From: a virus | Length of the DNA: 22,364 nt | Direction: 5' to 3' (one strand) | Virus record (IMG/VR): IMGVR_UViG_3300031951_001306 | Location: 1 to 22,364 of that record | Shown here: positions 15,671 through 22,364 of the stretch, one piece after another | Position numbering within the stretch: position 1 is the first letter of the stretch | Layout: each line of letters opens with the position of its first letter | The notes under the pieces: model-generated | What the model was told of the DNA's origin: nothing | Seen by the model: only the letters and a program-made list of their open reading frames with translations | The model's database searches: none | Position numbers and translations under genes: made by a program

Positions 15671-17539
15671 TTATAATGATACTACTTTACCAATGATATC
15701 TTGATTCATATATTTAACTTCAAATATTGAAGGATCTAATGAAGGGTATATAACACCGTCTTTTGTAGCAGCAGTGATATCATATACATTACTAGAGTAT
15801 CCTTTTGTAGTGTCATGCAAATTGACTATTTGAATTTTAGTGACAGTTTGCACGCCTTCAATTCTATCTAATTCAGTATATAGTTTAGATAACATGATCG
15901 GTTGATTAATTTGCATTTTATTATTATTAAATAATTCTTTTAGCTTATTAATACATGCTACTAGTACTTGATTAGAATTATAATTTGGCAATGTAATTAC
16001 GTCAAATATTATTCCTATGTTAACAATAAACGCGTCTTTTATGTTAATAGCGTCTGTTAACATACGATATTGATTTAAGTATACTTGCAAATTTTCTTTA
16101 ACTGCTCGATTTAATGGCTCAAAGTTTCCAGATGCATTATATCCTAAAGTATATAGATTTAGTGCTAGCGGATTTGCTACTTCTTGATTATTAGAAGCTA
16201 TTTGATAATCTTGAATTACATACGCTTTTGCCACTGAGCCAAATCTAGCCGGCATAGAATACGTGCGAATCACATAGTCTTGAGCAGTAACTGATCGTTG
16301 CTGTGCTGCAAAATGTGCCATAGCGTTTAATCTAATATCTTCAATTGACTCTTCTGACTTACCGCCTGTTGCAGGATCTGGGTTTGTGCATGCAACAGAA
16401 GCTTTTACTCGATTTAATAACGTAGTGTCTAATCCTTCATTATTAATTTCGTAAGTTACTCCTGTAATGTTTTTTAATGTAAATGCCGGCACGTTTGATT
16501 CAACGCCGCCGCCCGTTGTATACTTAACTGTCAATGTAGTATTAGCCGGAGCCAATCCATATGATTTAGTATACATGAAATTTGAAGGGTCAATTGGGTG
16601 ATCAAATTGCATCTGTAACCCAATTAAACTAGAGCCTACATTGTCAGGATTAGGAATAATTTCTTCATCTGCATCTGTACTAGTACCTGCCCCGAATTGA
16701 ATTTCTAACGCTCCATTAGATCTAAATTTAGTTATAAATCTTCTAGCAGTTTTTTTCAATTTTAATAAATACGGTACTGATGAGTGTATTGATAGCTCAG
16801 GATCATTCGCTGCTGTATTTTGTACAGCTTCAAAAACTGTGTCTTGTGCTAAATACGGTACTTCGGTCCATGTATTGTTATCTGAGTCTGTTATAGACAC
16901 AACTTCAATAATATTATCTGCACCTATTAATACTTTGTCAAATCTTCTAGGAGTAGTAAAGTCGTATGTAGTAGTAACAACTGTTCCTGCAACGGCATTA
17001 ACTGATTTTTTAAGAAGATAGTATGTTGGATTTTTAGTAACATTATCAACTTCATATATTGACAATTCGGTAGTATTAAAACTACTAGACGCTCTAAAAT
17101 TTACAGAGTCAATAGTACGAAATTCAATATCTGTGTTTTCTGCTTGCACAGTCATTCCAGCTGGAATAGTTAATGCATAATCCCAATCCGGAACTTTATT
17201 TCCTGACCCGTCTGTTTTAGCTGGTATTAATTGAAATAAATCTAATTTAACTGTCGCAGCTACTTTATTTTTTGGACGATACCCGATGTTAGATGCTAAT
17301 GCTAATAAATTAGTTCTGTCAGTTGCATATGCTAACATCGACTCTTTCATTTGATCATCCATATAATATGATAATACGTCGCCTATATAAGCCGCCATTT
17401 CAATTATCATTGTACCTGGAGACGCTTCATTAAAATCTGTATATGTATTAGGAAAGTATGTTTTAGCAAATTCGATCAAATTTGTTCGAAATTCTGAAAA
17501 ATCTTTATTTAGATAACTAACCTCTTTTTTCTCTTTCAT
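15671..17539 (-). CDS. Baseplate wedge protein, T4 gp6-like
   Basis: This 622-residue protein is the size expected for T4 gp6 (660 residues), which forms the inner ring of the baseplate with gp25 and gp53. The N-terminus has the family pattern YLNKDFSEFRTNLIEFAK, FNEASPGTMIIEMAAYIGD and LSYYMDDQMKES, seen in gp6 of marine T4-like phages. A central baseplate-J-like beta region follows, then RSVTAQDYVIRTYSMPARFG and a KAYVI strand near residues 420-450, then an alpha/beta C-terminus. The gp25-like gene is immediately upstream with a 4-base gap, the same pairing as in many contractile injection systems. There is no Shine-Dalgarno sequence. The ATG at 17539 is the only start that keeps the conserved N-terminus without extra sequence. 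Confidence 0.92.
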   Translation of the reverse strand: MKEKKEVSYLNKDFSEFRTNLIEFAKTYFPNTYTDFNEASPGTMIIEMAAYIGDVLSYYMDDQMKESMLAYATDRTNLLALASNIGYRPKNKVAATVKLDLFQLIPAKTDGSGNKVPDWDYALTIPAGMTVQAENTDIEFRTIDSVNFRASSSFNTTELSIYEVDNVTKNPTYYLLKKSVNAVAGTVVTTTYDFTTPRRFDKVLIGADNIIEVVSITDSDNNTWTEVPYLAQDTVFEAVQNTAANDPELSIHSSVPYLLKLKKTARRFITKFRSNGALEIQFGAGTSTDADEEIIPNPDNVGSSLIGLQMQFDHPIDPSNFMYTKSYGLAPANTTLTVKYTTGGGVESNVPAFTLKNITGVTYEINNEGLDTTLLNRVKASVACTNPDPATGGKSEESIEDIRLNAMAHFAAQQRSVTAQDYVIRTYSMPARFGSVAKAYVIQDYQIASNNQEVANPLALNLYTLGYNASGNFEPLNRAVKENLQVYLNQYRMLTDAINIKDAFIVNIGIIFDVITLPNYNSNQVLVACINKLKELFNNNKMQINQPIMLSKLYTELDRIEGVQTVTKIQIVNLHDTTKGYSSNVYDITAATKDGVIYPSLDPSIFEVKYMNQDIIGKVVSL

Positions 17540-17543
17540 TTTG

Positions 17544-17996
17544 TTATGTTAAAGTTTGCCGGGCTGAAGTAGTAAGTAAAAATGTAACTGGTTGATTAAT
17601 TCGTTGTCCATTAACAGATATACTTATAGTAACAGTAACTCCATGCTCAGATAACTGTGTTTTTGAATCTACAGCTTCTACTGCCACTACATTCAATTCT
17701 TCAATAGTAACGTATGGCATCCAAAATTCTATTGCTGATGCAATAGAATACTTAATATCGCCTATTAGTTTTTCTGTAATGTTATTAAATAGCGAACTAT
17801 ATACATCAGTACCAAAAAATGGTTCCATTATACGTTCTCCTTTTCTAGTTAATACCAAATTTTTTAAATTTGACATTACTTGCTCGTTAGTAGAATATGA
17901 CGACTCAAATAAACGTCCACCAGCAGTAACTAAAGGCAATTTTATTCCAACTGCCGTGTTTTGTTTAGGTGCGGTATATTTTATTTGATATGCCAT
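17544..17996 (-). CDS. Baseplate wedge protein, T4 gp25-like
   Basis: This 150-residue protein matches the gp25 family (T4: 132 residues), which sits at the junction of baseplate inner ring and sheath and is conserved in tailocins and type VI secretion (TssE). Visible family features are LKNLVLTRKGERIMEPFFG, with the ERxMxPxFG motif, followed by a helix (EKLIGDIKYSIASAIEFWMPYV) and two C-terminal strands ending VTISISVNGQ. The start ATG overlaps the stop of the preceding gene (TAATG), with AAAGGA seven to eight bases upstream, one of the best Shine-Dalgarno-like sites here, consistent with strong coupled translation. The gp6-like gene follows after 4 bases. Confidence 0.93.
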   Translation of the reverse strand: MAYQIKYTAPKQNTAVGIKLPLVTAGGRLFESSYSTNEQVMSNLKNLVLTRKGERIMEPFFGTDVYSSLFNNITEKLIGDIKYSIASAIEFWMPYVTIEELNVVAVEAVDSKTQLSEHGVTVTISISVNGQRINQPVTFLLTTSARQTLT

Positions 17997-18451
17997 TACA
18001 ATCCTTTCTTCTTATCAATTGCTTTCATTAAAGCTGAATAATCTTTTGTTAATGCACTAACTACATGATCAGGCAATTCTTGTGCACTAACTCTACGACC
18101 TTCAGTGTCAGTCATAGGTAATACAGATGCCTGTCGTGGACTTCCCATCATAGGATTCATAGAAGCTTGCATAGTTGGCCATTCATCAAACTCTCCGTAA
18201 TCTAACCTACCAAAACCTGCAGTTTCATTTAATAAATCATTTAACATAGAATTTTTTGATAACTGTTTTGTTGCTGCTGGCTTTTTACGCACAGCATACT
18301 CGTCTTGTAAAATATTATCTTGCACTGAAAAAGTTGGTTTTTTAGTAACAGACTCGTTTAAAGACATTTTTAAAAATTCTTCTCTTACTGCACTACGTAC
18401 TTCTTCTTTAATCATTTTACGTAGCGACTCGATAAAAGTTTTCGCATTCAT
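17996..18451 (-). CDS. Uncharacterised small protein of the baseplate operon
   Basis: This is a 151-residue protein that I do not recognise. The N-terminus (about 3-30) is an amphipathic, charged helix with KMIKEEVRSAVREEFLKM. The middle, residues 30-110, is polar with several Met-Pro-Gly stretches and is probably flexible. The C-terminus is helical and lysine-rich. There are no cysteines and no membrane segment. It is preceded by a 40-base gap with a late motif and overlaps the gp25-like gene by one base, so it heads a coupled run of gp25, gp6 and the genes after them. Position suggests a baseplate assembly factor or minor structural protein. That is inference. Confidence 0.72.
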   Translation of the reverse strand: MNAKTFIESLRKMIKEEVRSAVREEFLKMSLNESVTKKPTFSVQDNILQDEYAVRKKPAATKQLSKNSMLNDLLNETAGFGRLDYGEFDEWPTMQASMNPMMGSPRQASVLPMTDTEGRRVSAQELPDHVVSALTKDYSALMKAIDKKKGL

Positions 18452-18462
18452 AGTTTCTTTTT

Positions 18463-18472
18463 AATAAATATT
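18463..18472 (-). promoter_or_regulatory. Candidate late promoter motif upstream of the 18451 gene and gp25/gp6 run
   Basis: The coding strand reads AATATTTATT followed by AAAAAG, ending 11 bases before the ATG at 18451. The spacing and the A-run match the site at 13977-13986. Confidence 0.52.
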
Positions 18473-18491
18473 CAATTTAGAAAAATACGGG

Positions 18492-19673
18492 TTACGGAGT
18501 AGTTTTCTTTTTAGTAAATACTGAATCGCTTATAAGCGTAGGTAATTGTGCTTGCAACGCTGCAACGGCTGCCCATGTAGGCGACGCGTTAACTGTACTA
18601 CTAGGGCCTACTGGAGTTATAACTGTAGACACTCCTAAGGCATTTATTAAATTATTCATCCATGTTTGCCATGATGTACCTAAAACTAATGCCTCAGTAG
18701 CATTAGTACCCAATAATATTTTTTGACCTCCGTTAATAACTACAGTTTGTTTAGCGTCTATAGCTACGTTAGTTTCTGAACTTAATCCAATACCATTTTT
18801 AGCAAACGCAATAATTTCTTTTTGGCTGCTATTAAAAATAATTCTGCCAGAAGATAACATTAATTGTGGCGTCTTTCCCCAATTTTCTTTTTGCCAAGAA
18901 TCTATTTGAACACTTTTATTTGCACTTAGCGACTTTGACGACTGCTCAAATGTCAATTCTTGTCCAGTTGACAGAACAATAGTATTATCATCTTTTGTAA
19001 AATCTTCAGTTACGTAATCGTTAATTTTACCTGTAGATTGAACTTGTCGTGTATTTCGAATCGTAAGTATAGGATCTCCTGGATTTGCTTTATTCCAATT
19101 TGGCTCTACAGCAAACTTTCCTGATTTTTGAGTAGCACTTAATCGTATAGAGTTTCCATAACGACCTTCAATTAAAACGTCGCCGACATATGGCTGCAAC
19201 GGTTTAACATTTTCATTTTCTGCAAAATCTTTATCAATCTTTGGTTCTTGAGTAGTAGCACTTGCTCCTGCAGACGCGGCTGCATAATTCGAAGAGTTTC
19301 CCGATATACCATTTTTTGACGCGTCAATTTTTACAGAAGTTGGAATTCCGTTTTGATGTATACTGGACTGTAGTGACACAATATCAATGTAATAAAACTC
19401 ATATGAAGAACGTAATCCAGAAACGTACGGGCCTGGAGCTTTAACTAACAACACTACCTCTCCTACTATAGGTATTCTTCGTACACTTCTATTTAATGGT
19501 ATTGCAGTTACGACTTGATCTGACTCAGGGTTGTCTGCGGAAATACCACTATCTAATAAACTAACTTTAATCATACCAACGGCTATTGGCGTTGTTTCAG
19601 TATACAAAACCTCTAAAACCTCTGCAGGTGCAAAAGTTGATTGTTCGCCTCGTACGTTAAATGATAATCCCAT
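18492..19673 (-). CDS. Baseplate central spike/hub protein, gp5-like without lysozyme domain
   Basis: This is a 393-residue protein. The N-terminal 110 residues look like an OB-fold (EVLEVLYTETTP, MIKVSLLDSG, VGEVVLLVKAPGP), as at the base of T4 gp5 and VgrG. Residues of about 162-180 have the GDVLIEGRYGNSIRLS pattern typical of the segment that follows. Residues of about 200-320 are short strands in series (IVLSTG, LSANKSVQIDS, IGLSSETNVAIDAKQTVVING), like a trimeric beta-helix spike. The T4 protein carries a lysozyme domain between these parts; here only about 50 Ala/Ser/Gly-rich residues are present, so peptidoglycan cleavage must come from another protein or be absent. The start shares one base with the preceding gene. 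Confidence 0.82.
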   Translation of the reverse strand: MGLSFNVRGEQSTFAPAEVLEVLYTETTPIAVGMIKVSLLDSGISADNPESDQVVTAIPLNRSVRRIPIVGEVVLLVKAPGPYVSGLRSSYEFYYIDIVSLQSSIHQNGIPTSVKIDASKNGISGNSSNYAAASAGASATTQEPKIDKDFAENENVKPLQPYVGDVLIEGRYGNSIRLSATQKSGKFAVEPNWNKANPGDPILTIRNTRQVQSTGKINDYVTEDFTKDDNTIVLSTGQELTFEQSSKSLSANKSVQIDSWQKENWGKTPQLMLSSGRIIFNSSQKEIIAFAKNGIGLSSETNVAIDAKQTVVINGGQKILLGTNATEALVLGTSWQTWMNNLINALGVSTVITPVGPSSTVNASPTWAAVAALQAQLPTLISDSVFTKKKTTP

Positions 19674-20104
19674 TATAATCCGTCTTGAATATCGTTAATA
19701 GCAGATTCAATTTGCGTTTGTTGATTGGACAACTCAACCACTTTTTCGTTTAATGCTTTTTCTGATCCGGCTATTGAATCTAACTCGCCCATTAATTGAC
19801 GTTTTTCTTCTTCAGATAACATCCAACTGTTACCAGTCTCAGCTTGTACTCTATTATTTGTAGAAATTAGCCGTTGTACAACAGCGGCTAATTTTACTAA
19901 AGCTTCATCATTTTTAACGCCTACTTCTAAATACTCTTTAATTAAAGGTACTATTACTGTAGCATCTCCAACGTTTTTAATTAAAGGGCGAAGCTCTCCA
20001 ATTAATAAATTAATTTGTCGATCTTTTTTCTTTGAGTTGTCGTAAACATCTTTCATGAGATCGGCAAATGATTTGCCTTTAAATATCTCAATATCAAATT
20101 CCAT
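19673..20104 (-). CDS. Uncharacterised helical protein upstream of the spike gene
   Basis: This is a 143-residue, mostly helical protein. The opening EFDIEIFKGKSFADLMKDVYDN and the segment LLIGELRPLIKN look conserved, as in environmental T4-like phages. The last 50 residues form a coiled coil (NEKVVELSNQQTQIESAINDI). There are no cysteines, membrane segments or enzyme motifs. It sits between the late sigma gene and the spike gene, and its stop overlaps the spike start by one base. An assembly role for the baseplate hub is plausible by position (T4 has small hub factors such as gp26 and gp51), but no homology is claimed. The late motif ends only six bases before its ATG. Confidence 0.75.
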   Translation of the reverse strand: MEFDIEIFKGKSFADLMKDVYDNSKKKDRQINLLIGELRPLIKNVGDATVIVPLIKEYLEVGVKNDEALVKLAAVVQRLISTNNRVQAETGNSWMLSEEEKRQLMGELDSIAGSEKALNEKVVELSNQQTQIESAINDIQDGL

Positions 20105-20110
20105 CTTTAA

Positions 20111-20120
20111 AATAAATATC
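20111..20120 (-). promoter_or_regulatory. Candidate late promoter motif just before the 20104 gene
   Basis: The coding strand reads GATATTTATT, then TTAAAG and the ATG at 20104. The motif fills most of the 16-base gap after the sigma-factor stop. If it is a -10 element, the transcript would start at or near the start codon. Confidence 0.5.
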
Positions 20121-20897
20121 TTACTCTAAGAATTCTGATTTTTTAAATTTACTAAGACTTACTGTTGCATTACCAGTGTGAATATAGTTATAATACATTT
20201 CTTCGTATATACGCTTCATCATATTAATAACTCTTGTTATATACTGTGTCTTTACTCCGGTTCTGTCACGAATCATAATATACAATGCCTTTTTATTAAA
20301 GTTTTCTATATTTTCTCGATTTCGAAACAATTCTAACACAGAATCGGCTACACTAATATCAGAATGCTTTTTGAAAAACGTAGCTAAATTAGTATCCATA
20401 AACGTAACGAACAAATTCATGAACTCACGCATTTCTTCCTGCTCTTGCTCTTGCAATACTTCATTAATCACATTTCTGCTAGCGTCTATAGCTTCAACTT
20501 CATCTGTGTTTTTAAACTTATTGTAATTAGTATTGTTATGCACAATAAGATAATTTTTAGCTATAATAGAAAAATACGAAAATGCTTTGCCTTTGCCTGG
20601 CTGATACTTATGTATTTTTTCATTTAAAAACGCTACAACTTCATGCTTTACATCTTCATACGGTATATCAAAATGATAAAACTTAAAAGTGTGAATGATA
20701 TTTTCAGCTAACTTATCAAAAGCGTACTTAATTTCTGAATCGTAAATTTTATTACGTTCCGCTTCATCTTCAATAGTGTTATATAAGATAATTGCATTTT
20801 CAGTATCTTTTGTAAAGTACTGTTTGCCTTTTGGCTTTCTGCCTGGACGTTTAACTGTTACAGTTTCGTCATTTATTTGATTTACTACTTCACTCAT
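20121..20897 (-). CDS. Late-transcription sigma factor, T4 gp55-like
   Basis: This 258-residue protein resembles the gp55 family of minimal sigma factors, which bind host RNA polymerase core and recognise late promoters as a -10 element only. Residues of about 50-130 give a sigma region 2-like helical block: an acidic DSEIKYAFDKLAENII, then YEDVKHEVVAF, KYQPGKGKAFSYFS and IIAKNYLIVHNN. T4 gp55 is 185 residues, so this one has extra N- and C-terminal sequence. The N-terminus has KRPGRKPKGK at 16-25, similar to an AT-hook, which could add non-specific minor-groove binding. The start ATG lies inside the end of the upstream membrane-protein gene (8-base overlap), so the two are translationally coupled. 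It is followed by structural genes carrying a shared upstream motif, its probable targets. Confidence 0.88.
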   Translation of the reverse strand: MSEVVNQINDETVTVKRPGRKPKGKQYFTKDTENAIILYNTIEDEAERNKIYDSEIKYAFDKLAENIIHTFKFYHFDIPYEDVKHEVVAFLNEKIHKYQPGKGKAFSYFSIIAKNYLIVHNNTNYNKFKNTDEVEAIDASRNVINEVLQEQEQEEMREFMNLFVTFMDTNLATFFKKHSDISVADSVLELFRNRENIENFNKKALYIMIRDRTGVKTQYITRVINMMKRIYEEMYYNYIHTGNATVSLSKFKKSEFLE

Positions 20898-21171
20898 ACA
20901 TTTCGTTTATAACATCAGACAGCTCATTAGCCATCTCACGTATTTCTTTAAATACAAATCCAACTTCATCATCAGCTTCAAAAGAACCTTTGATGTCTAT
21001 TTCAGTTAATCGAGTGTTGATATCAACGACTTGATCTTTAATTTCATCTAATACATCCTGCAATGCAGTTACTTGATCTTCAAGAACTTCATTTTGCTTC
21101 ATTAAGTTATAGTTACCATACAGGCTAACTCCTAACAAAAGTATACATACTATTAATATTGCTAATTCCAT
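20890..21171 (-). CDS. Small membrane-anchored coiled-coil protein
   Basis: This is a 93-residue protein. Residues of about 3-18 (LAILIVCILLLGVSLY) form one hydrophobic segment that would act as an N-terminal membrane anchor. Residues of about 24-60 are a charged heptad-like helix (NEVLEDQVTALQDVLDEIKD), a probable coiled coil. The C-terminus is acidic and helical, ending NEMYE. I do not recognise the family. The layout is reminiscent of inner-membrane spanin components, but it lies between an HD-domain gene and the late sigma gene, without an outer-membrane lipoprotein partner, so lysis function is not supported. It overlaps the HD gene stop by 1 base and the sigma start by 8 bases. Confidence 0.78.
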   Translation of the reverse strand: MELAILIVCILLLGVSLYGNYNLMKQNEVLEDQVTALQDVLDEIKDQVVDINTRLTEIDIKGSFEADDEVGFVFKEIREMANELSDVINEMYE

Positions 21172-21923
21172 TATCCAAATAATTCGTCAAACATTCCTTT
21201 TAAAGAGCTATCTACTACAGGATCATTAATCTTAGTCATATTACTTTTAACTGATTTAGACTCTACCGGTGTTGCCACTGCCGTAGAAGCGTGTGCTAAC
21301 GCTCCTTCTGCTAACGTAGATAAATGGTCAGCGTGATGCAATAAGATTGGTAATTCCGTTTTAAGAGAAAACTCAGGAGCTACTCCCATTAAATACGATT
21401 CATTACCTTTAGAATATAACCCATCATGTAGTTTAATTGCTAAATATTCATTTTCAGAAAATTCAATGCCAGCTTGTTGCAAAGTAAAAATACTTCTATC
21501 TGGCACTTTCATAAAGGTTAATTTAGGATTAATCTTATACACTTGACCTCTTTTAATATGCCAATCTGAATCGTTAGGAATATAATAATCTTCGTTTAAA
21601 TCTCCTACTTTACCTAAATCGTGATTAAGAGCTGCAAAAATCATTTCTTCTTTTGTAAAAGAATTCATACGACTTTTGAATATTGTTTGCCATACATCAT
21701 ACAATCCTATACTAGCATCACATACGCGCAATACATGATCTACATATCCGCCGGGATAACAATTGTGTCTGGTAGTATGCGAGCTAGCAGGAGCTAACAT
21801 CATACGATCGGCTAGATCGTTATACAGTTTAACTAATTTACTTCTCCTAGGTTCAGAGATGTGCGTTTCAATAACCTTAATAAGGTTTTCAAAATTCTTT
21901 GCTATAACTTCTTCTTGACTCAT
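21171..21923 (-). CDS. HD-domain metal-dependent phosphohydrolase
   Basis: This 250-residue protein has the ordered HD motif: H63 in GGYVDH, H101-D102 in LNHDLGK and D199 in HHADH. H53 is a possible further ligand. HD-domain enzymes hydrolyse phosphate esters of nucleotides, including dNTPs, (p)ppGpp and cyclic nucleotides. Which substrate applies here cannot be read from the sequence. Phage relatives are often considered part of nucleotide metabolism. The last 10 residues, LKGMFDELFG, resemble the clamp-binding tail of T4-type DNA polymerases (RB69: ASLFDMFDF), which would tether the enzyme to the replisome; this is inference. It starts one base after the ClpP stop and overlaps the next gene by one base, so the block is a single coupled operon. 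Confidence 0.88.
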   Translation of the reverse strand: MSQEEVIAKNFENLIKVIETHISEPRRSKLVKLYNDLADRMMLAPASSHTTRHNCYPGGYVDHVLRVCDASIGLYDVWQTIFKSRMNSFTKEEMIFAALNHDLGKVGDLNEDYYIPNDSDWHIKRGQVYKINPKLTFMKVPDRSIFTLQQAGIEFSENEYLAIKLHDGLYSKGNESYLMGVAPEFSLKTELPILLHHADHLSTLAEGALAHASTAVATPVESKSVKSNMTKINDPVVDSSLKGMFDELFG

Positions 21924-21924
21924 A

Positions 21925-22364
21925 TTAAATAACTTGATCTATAATTCCTAATTCTAATGCTTTTGCTGCTGACATATAAAAATCTTTTCTACACGCCTTT
22001 CTCCAAAACTCTTCATTCTGTTTTGTTTTCTCTGCCATTAGTTTATAAAACGACTCTTCTAACTCGTCAATATGATCAGCATTAGCTTTAATGTCAGCTG
22101 ACTTACCATATATTTCAGCCGAAGCTTCGTGCACCATAATAGTAGTCGAATTGCTAGCAGCGCGCAACCCAGTTGCACAACATAAAATCATTGCAGCGGC
22201 ACTCATAGCTCTACCACGTGCAATTACATTAACAGGCACAGACAACGTTTGAATGTAATCAATAATACCTAAAGCCTCGTATACATCACCACCATTAGAG
22301 TTAATTAATACTGTAATAGGATCTTTAGCATTTTCTTCAGGTCGATTAGATAATATGATTCTTG
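21925..22364 (-). CDS. ClpP-like serine protease (N-terminus outside window)
   Basis: The frame is open to the right edge, so only the last 145 residues are seen. An in-frame TTG at 22245 is not the start, because conserved sequence continues upstream (VLINSNGGDVYEALGIIDYI). The ClpP fold is clear: INSNGG, GRAMSAAAM with the nucleophilic serine, MVHEA with the catalytic histidine, and KDFYMSAAKALELGIIDQVI. Aligning the last block with E. coli ClpP puts alanine (in RKACRKD) at the place of the catalytic aspartate, so the triad may be incomplete or rewired. Possible roles are processing of head proteins or altering host ClpXP proteolysis; no adjacent head gene is visible to decide. It heads the operon with the HD enzyme and late sigma factor. 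Confidence 0.9.
   Translation of the reverse strand, partial: RIILSNRPEENAKDPITVLINSNGGDVYEALGIIDYIQTLSVPVNVIARGRAMSAAAMILCCATGLRAASNSTTIMVHEASAEIYGKSADIKANADHIDELEESFYKLMAEKTKQNEEFWRKACRKDFYMSAAKALELGIIDQVI

Noticed and set aside
20890-21171. Inner-membrane spanin
   Set aside because: The anchor and coiled coil fit, but there is no lipoprotein partner or other lysis gene alongside.

Overview
The window looks like part of a large, AT-rich, T4-like contractile-tailed phage (Caudoviricetes, myovirus morphology), probably marine or another environmental lineage distant from T4. The evidence is a set of T4-type baseplate and replication/transcription genes: a gp25-like wedge protein, a gp6-like wedge protein, a gp5-like spike without lysozyme, a gp55-like late sigma factor, a gp61-like primase, and gp47/gp46 (Mre11/Rad50) fused into one protein. 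No integrase, tRNA, rRNA, CRISPR array or insertion sequence was seen. Every supported gene is on the minus strand, so transcription runs from the right edge to the left edge. The host cannot be named. Most starts lack a Shine-Dalgarno sequence, which fits a Bacteroidota-type host but does not prove it.

Layout in transcription order (right to left). (1) 22364-20121: a tightly packed regulatory block of a ClpP-like protease (start outside the window), an HD-domain phosphohydrolase, a small membrane-anchored coiled-coil protein and the late sigma factor. (2) 20104-14012: a baseplate block of a small coiled-coil protein, the spike, a small helical protein, gp25, gp6, a DNRLRE-type beta protein and a coiled-coil protein. 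(3) 13965-5263: large exterior or tail-associated structural genes, namely a 1574-residue protein with lectin-like domains and internal tandem repeats, an Ig-like protein, and two proteins sharing a C-terminal domain. (4) 5249-690: a DNA recombination/replication cassette of a T7-type endonuclease I (Holliday-junction resolvase), primase and the fused Mre11-Rad50. (5) 646 to the left edge: the start of another structural gene.

The genes fit a late-expression programme. The sigma factor, probably with clamp and co-activator proteins encoded elsewhere, would direct transcription of the structural genes. A short motif, ATATTTAT in the coding strand, lies just upstream of six structural genes or gene runs and is absent before the recombination/replication genes, so it is a good candidate late promoter. 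At one of these sites it forms the loop of an 11-bp perfect hairpin next to the start codon, which suggests that upstream read-through transcripts are poorly translated.

There is no gene-free stretch over 300 bases. The longest gap between genes is 46 bases, and many genes overlap by 1 to 8 bases.
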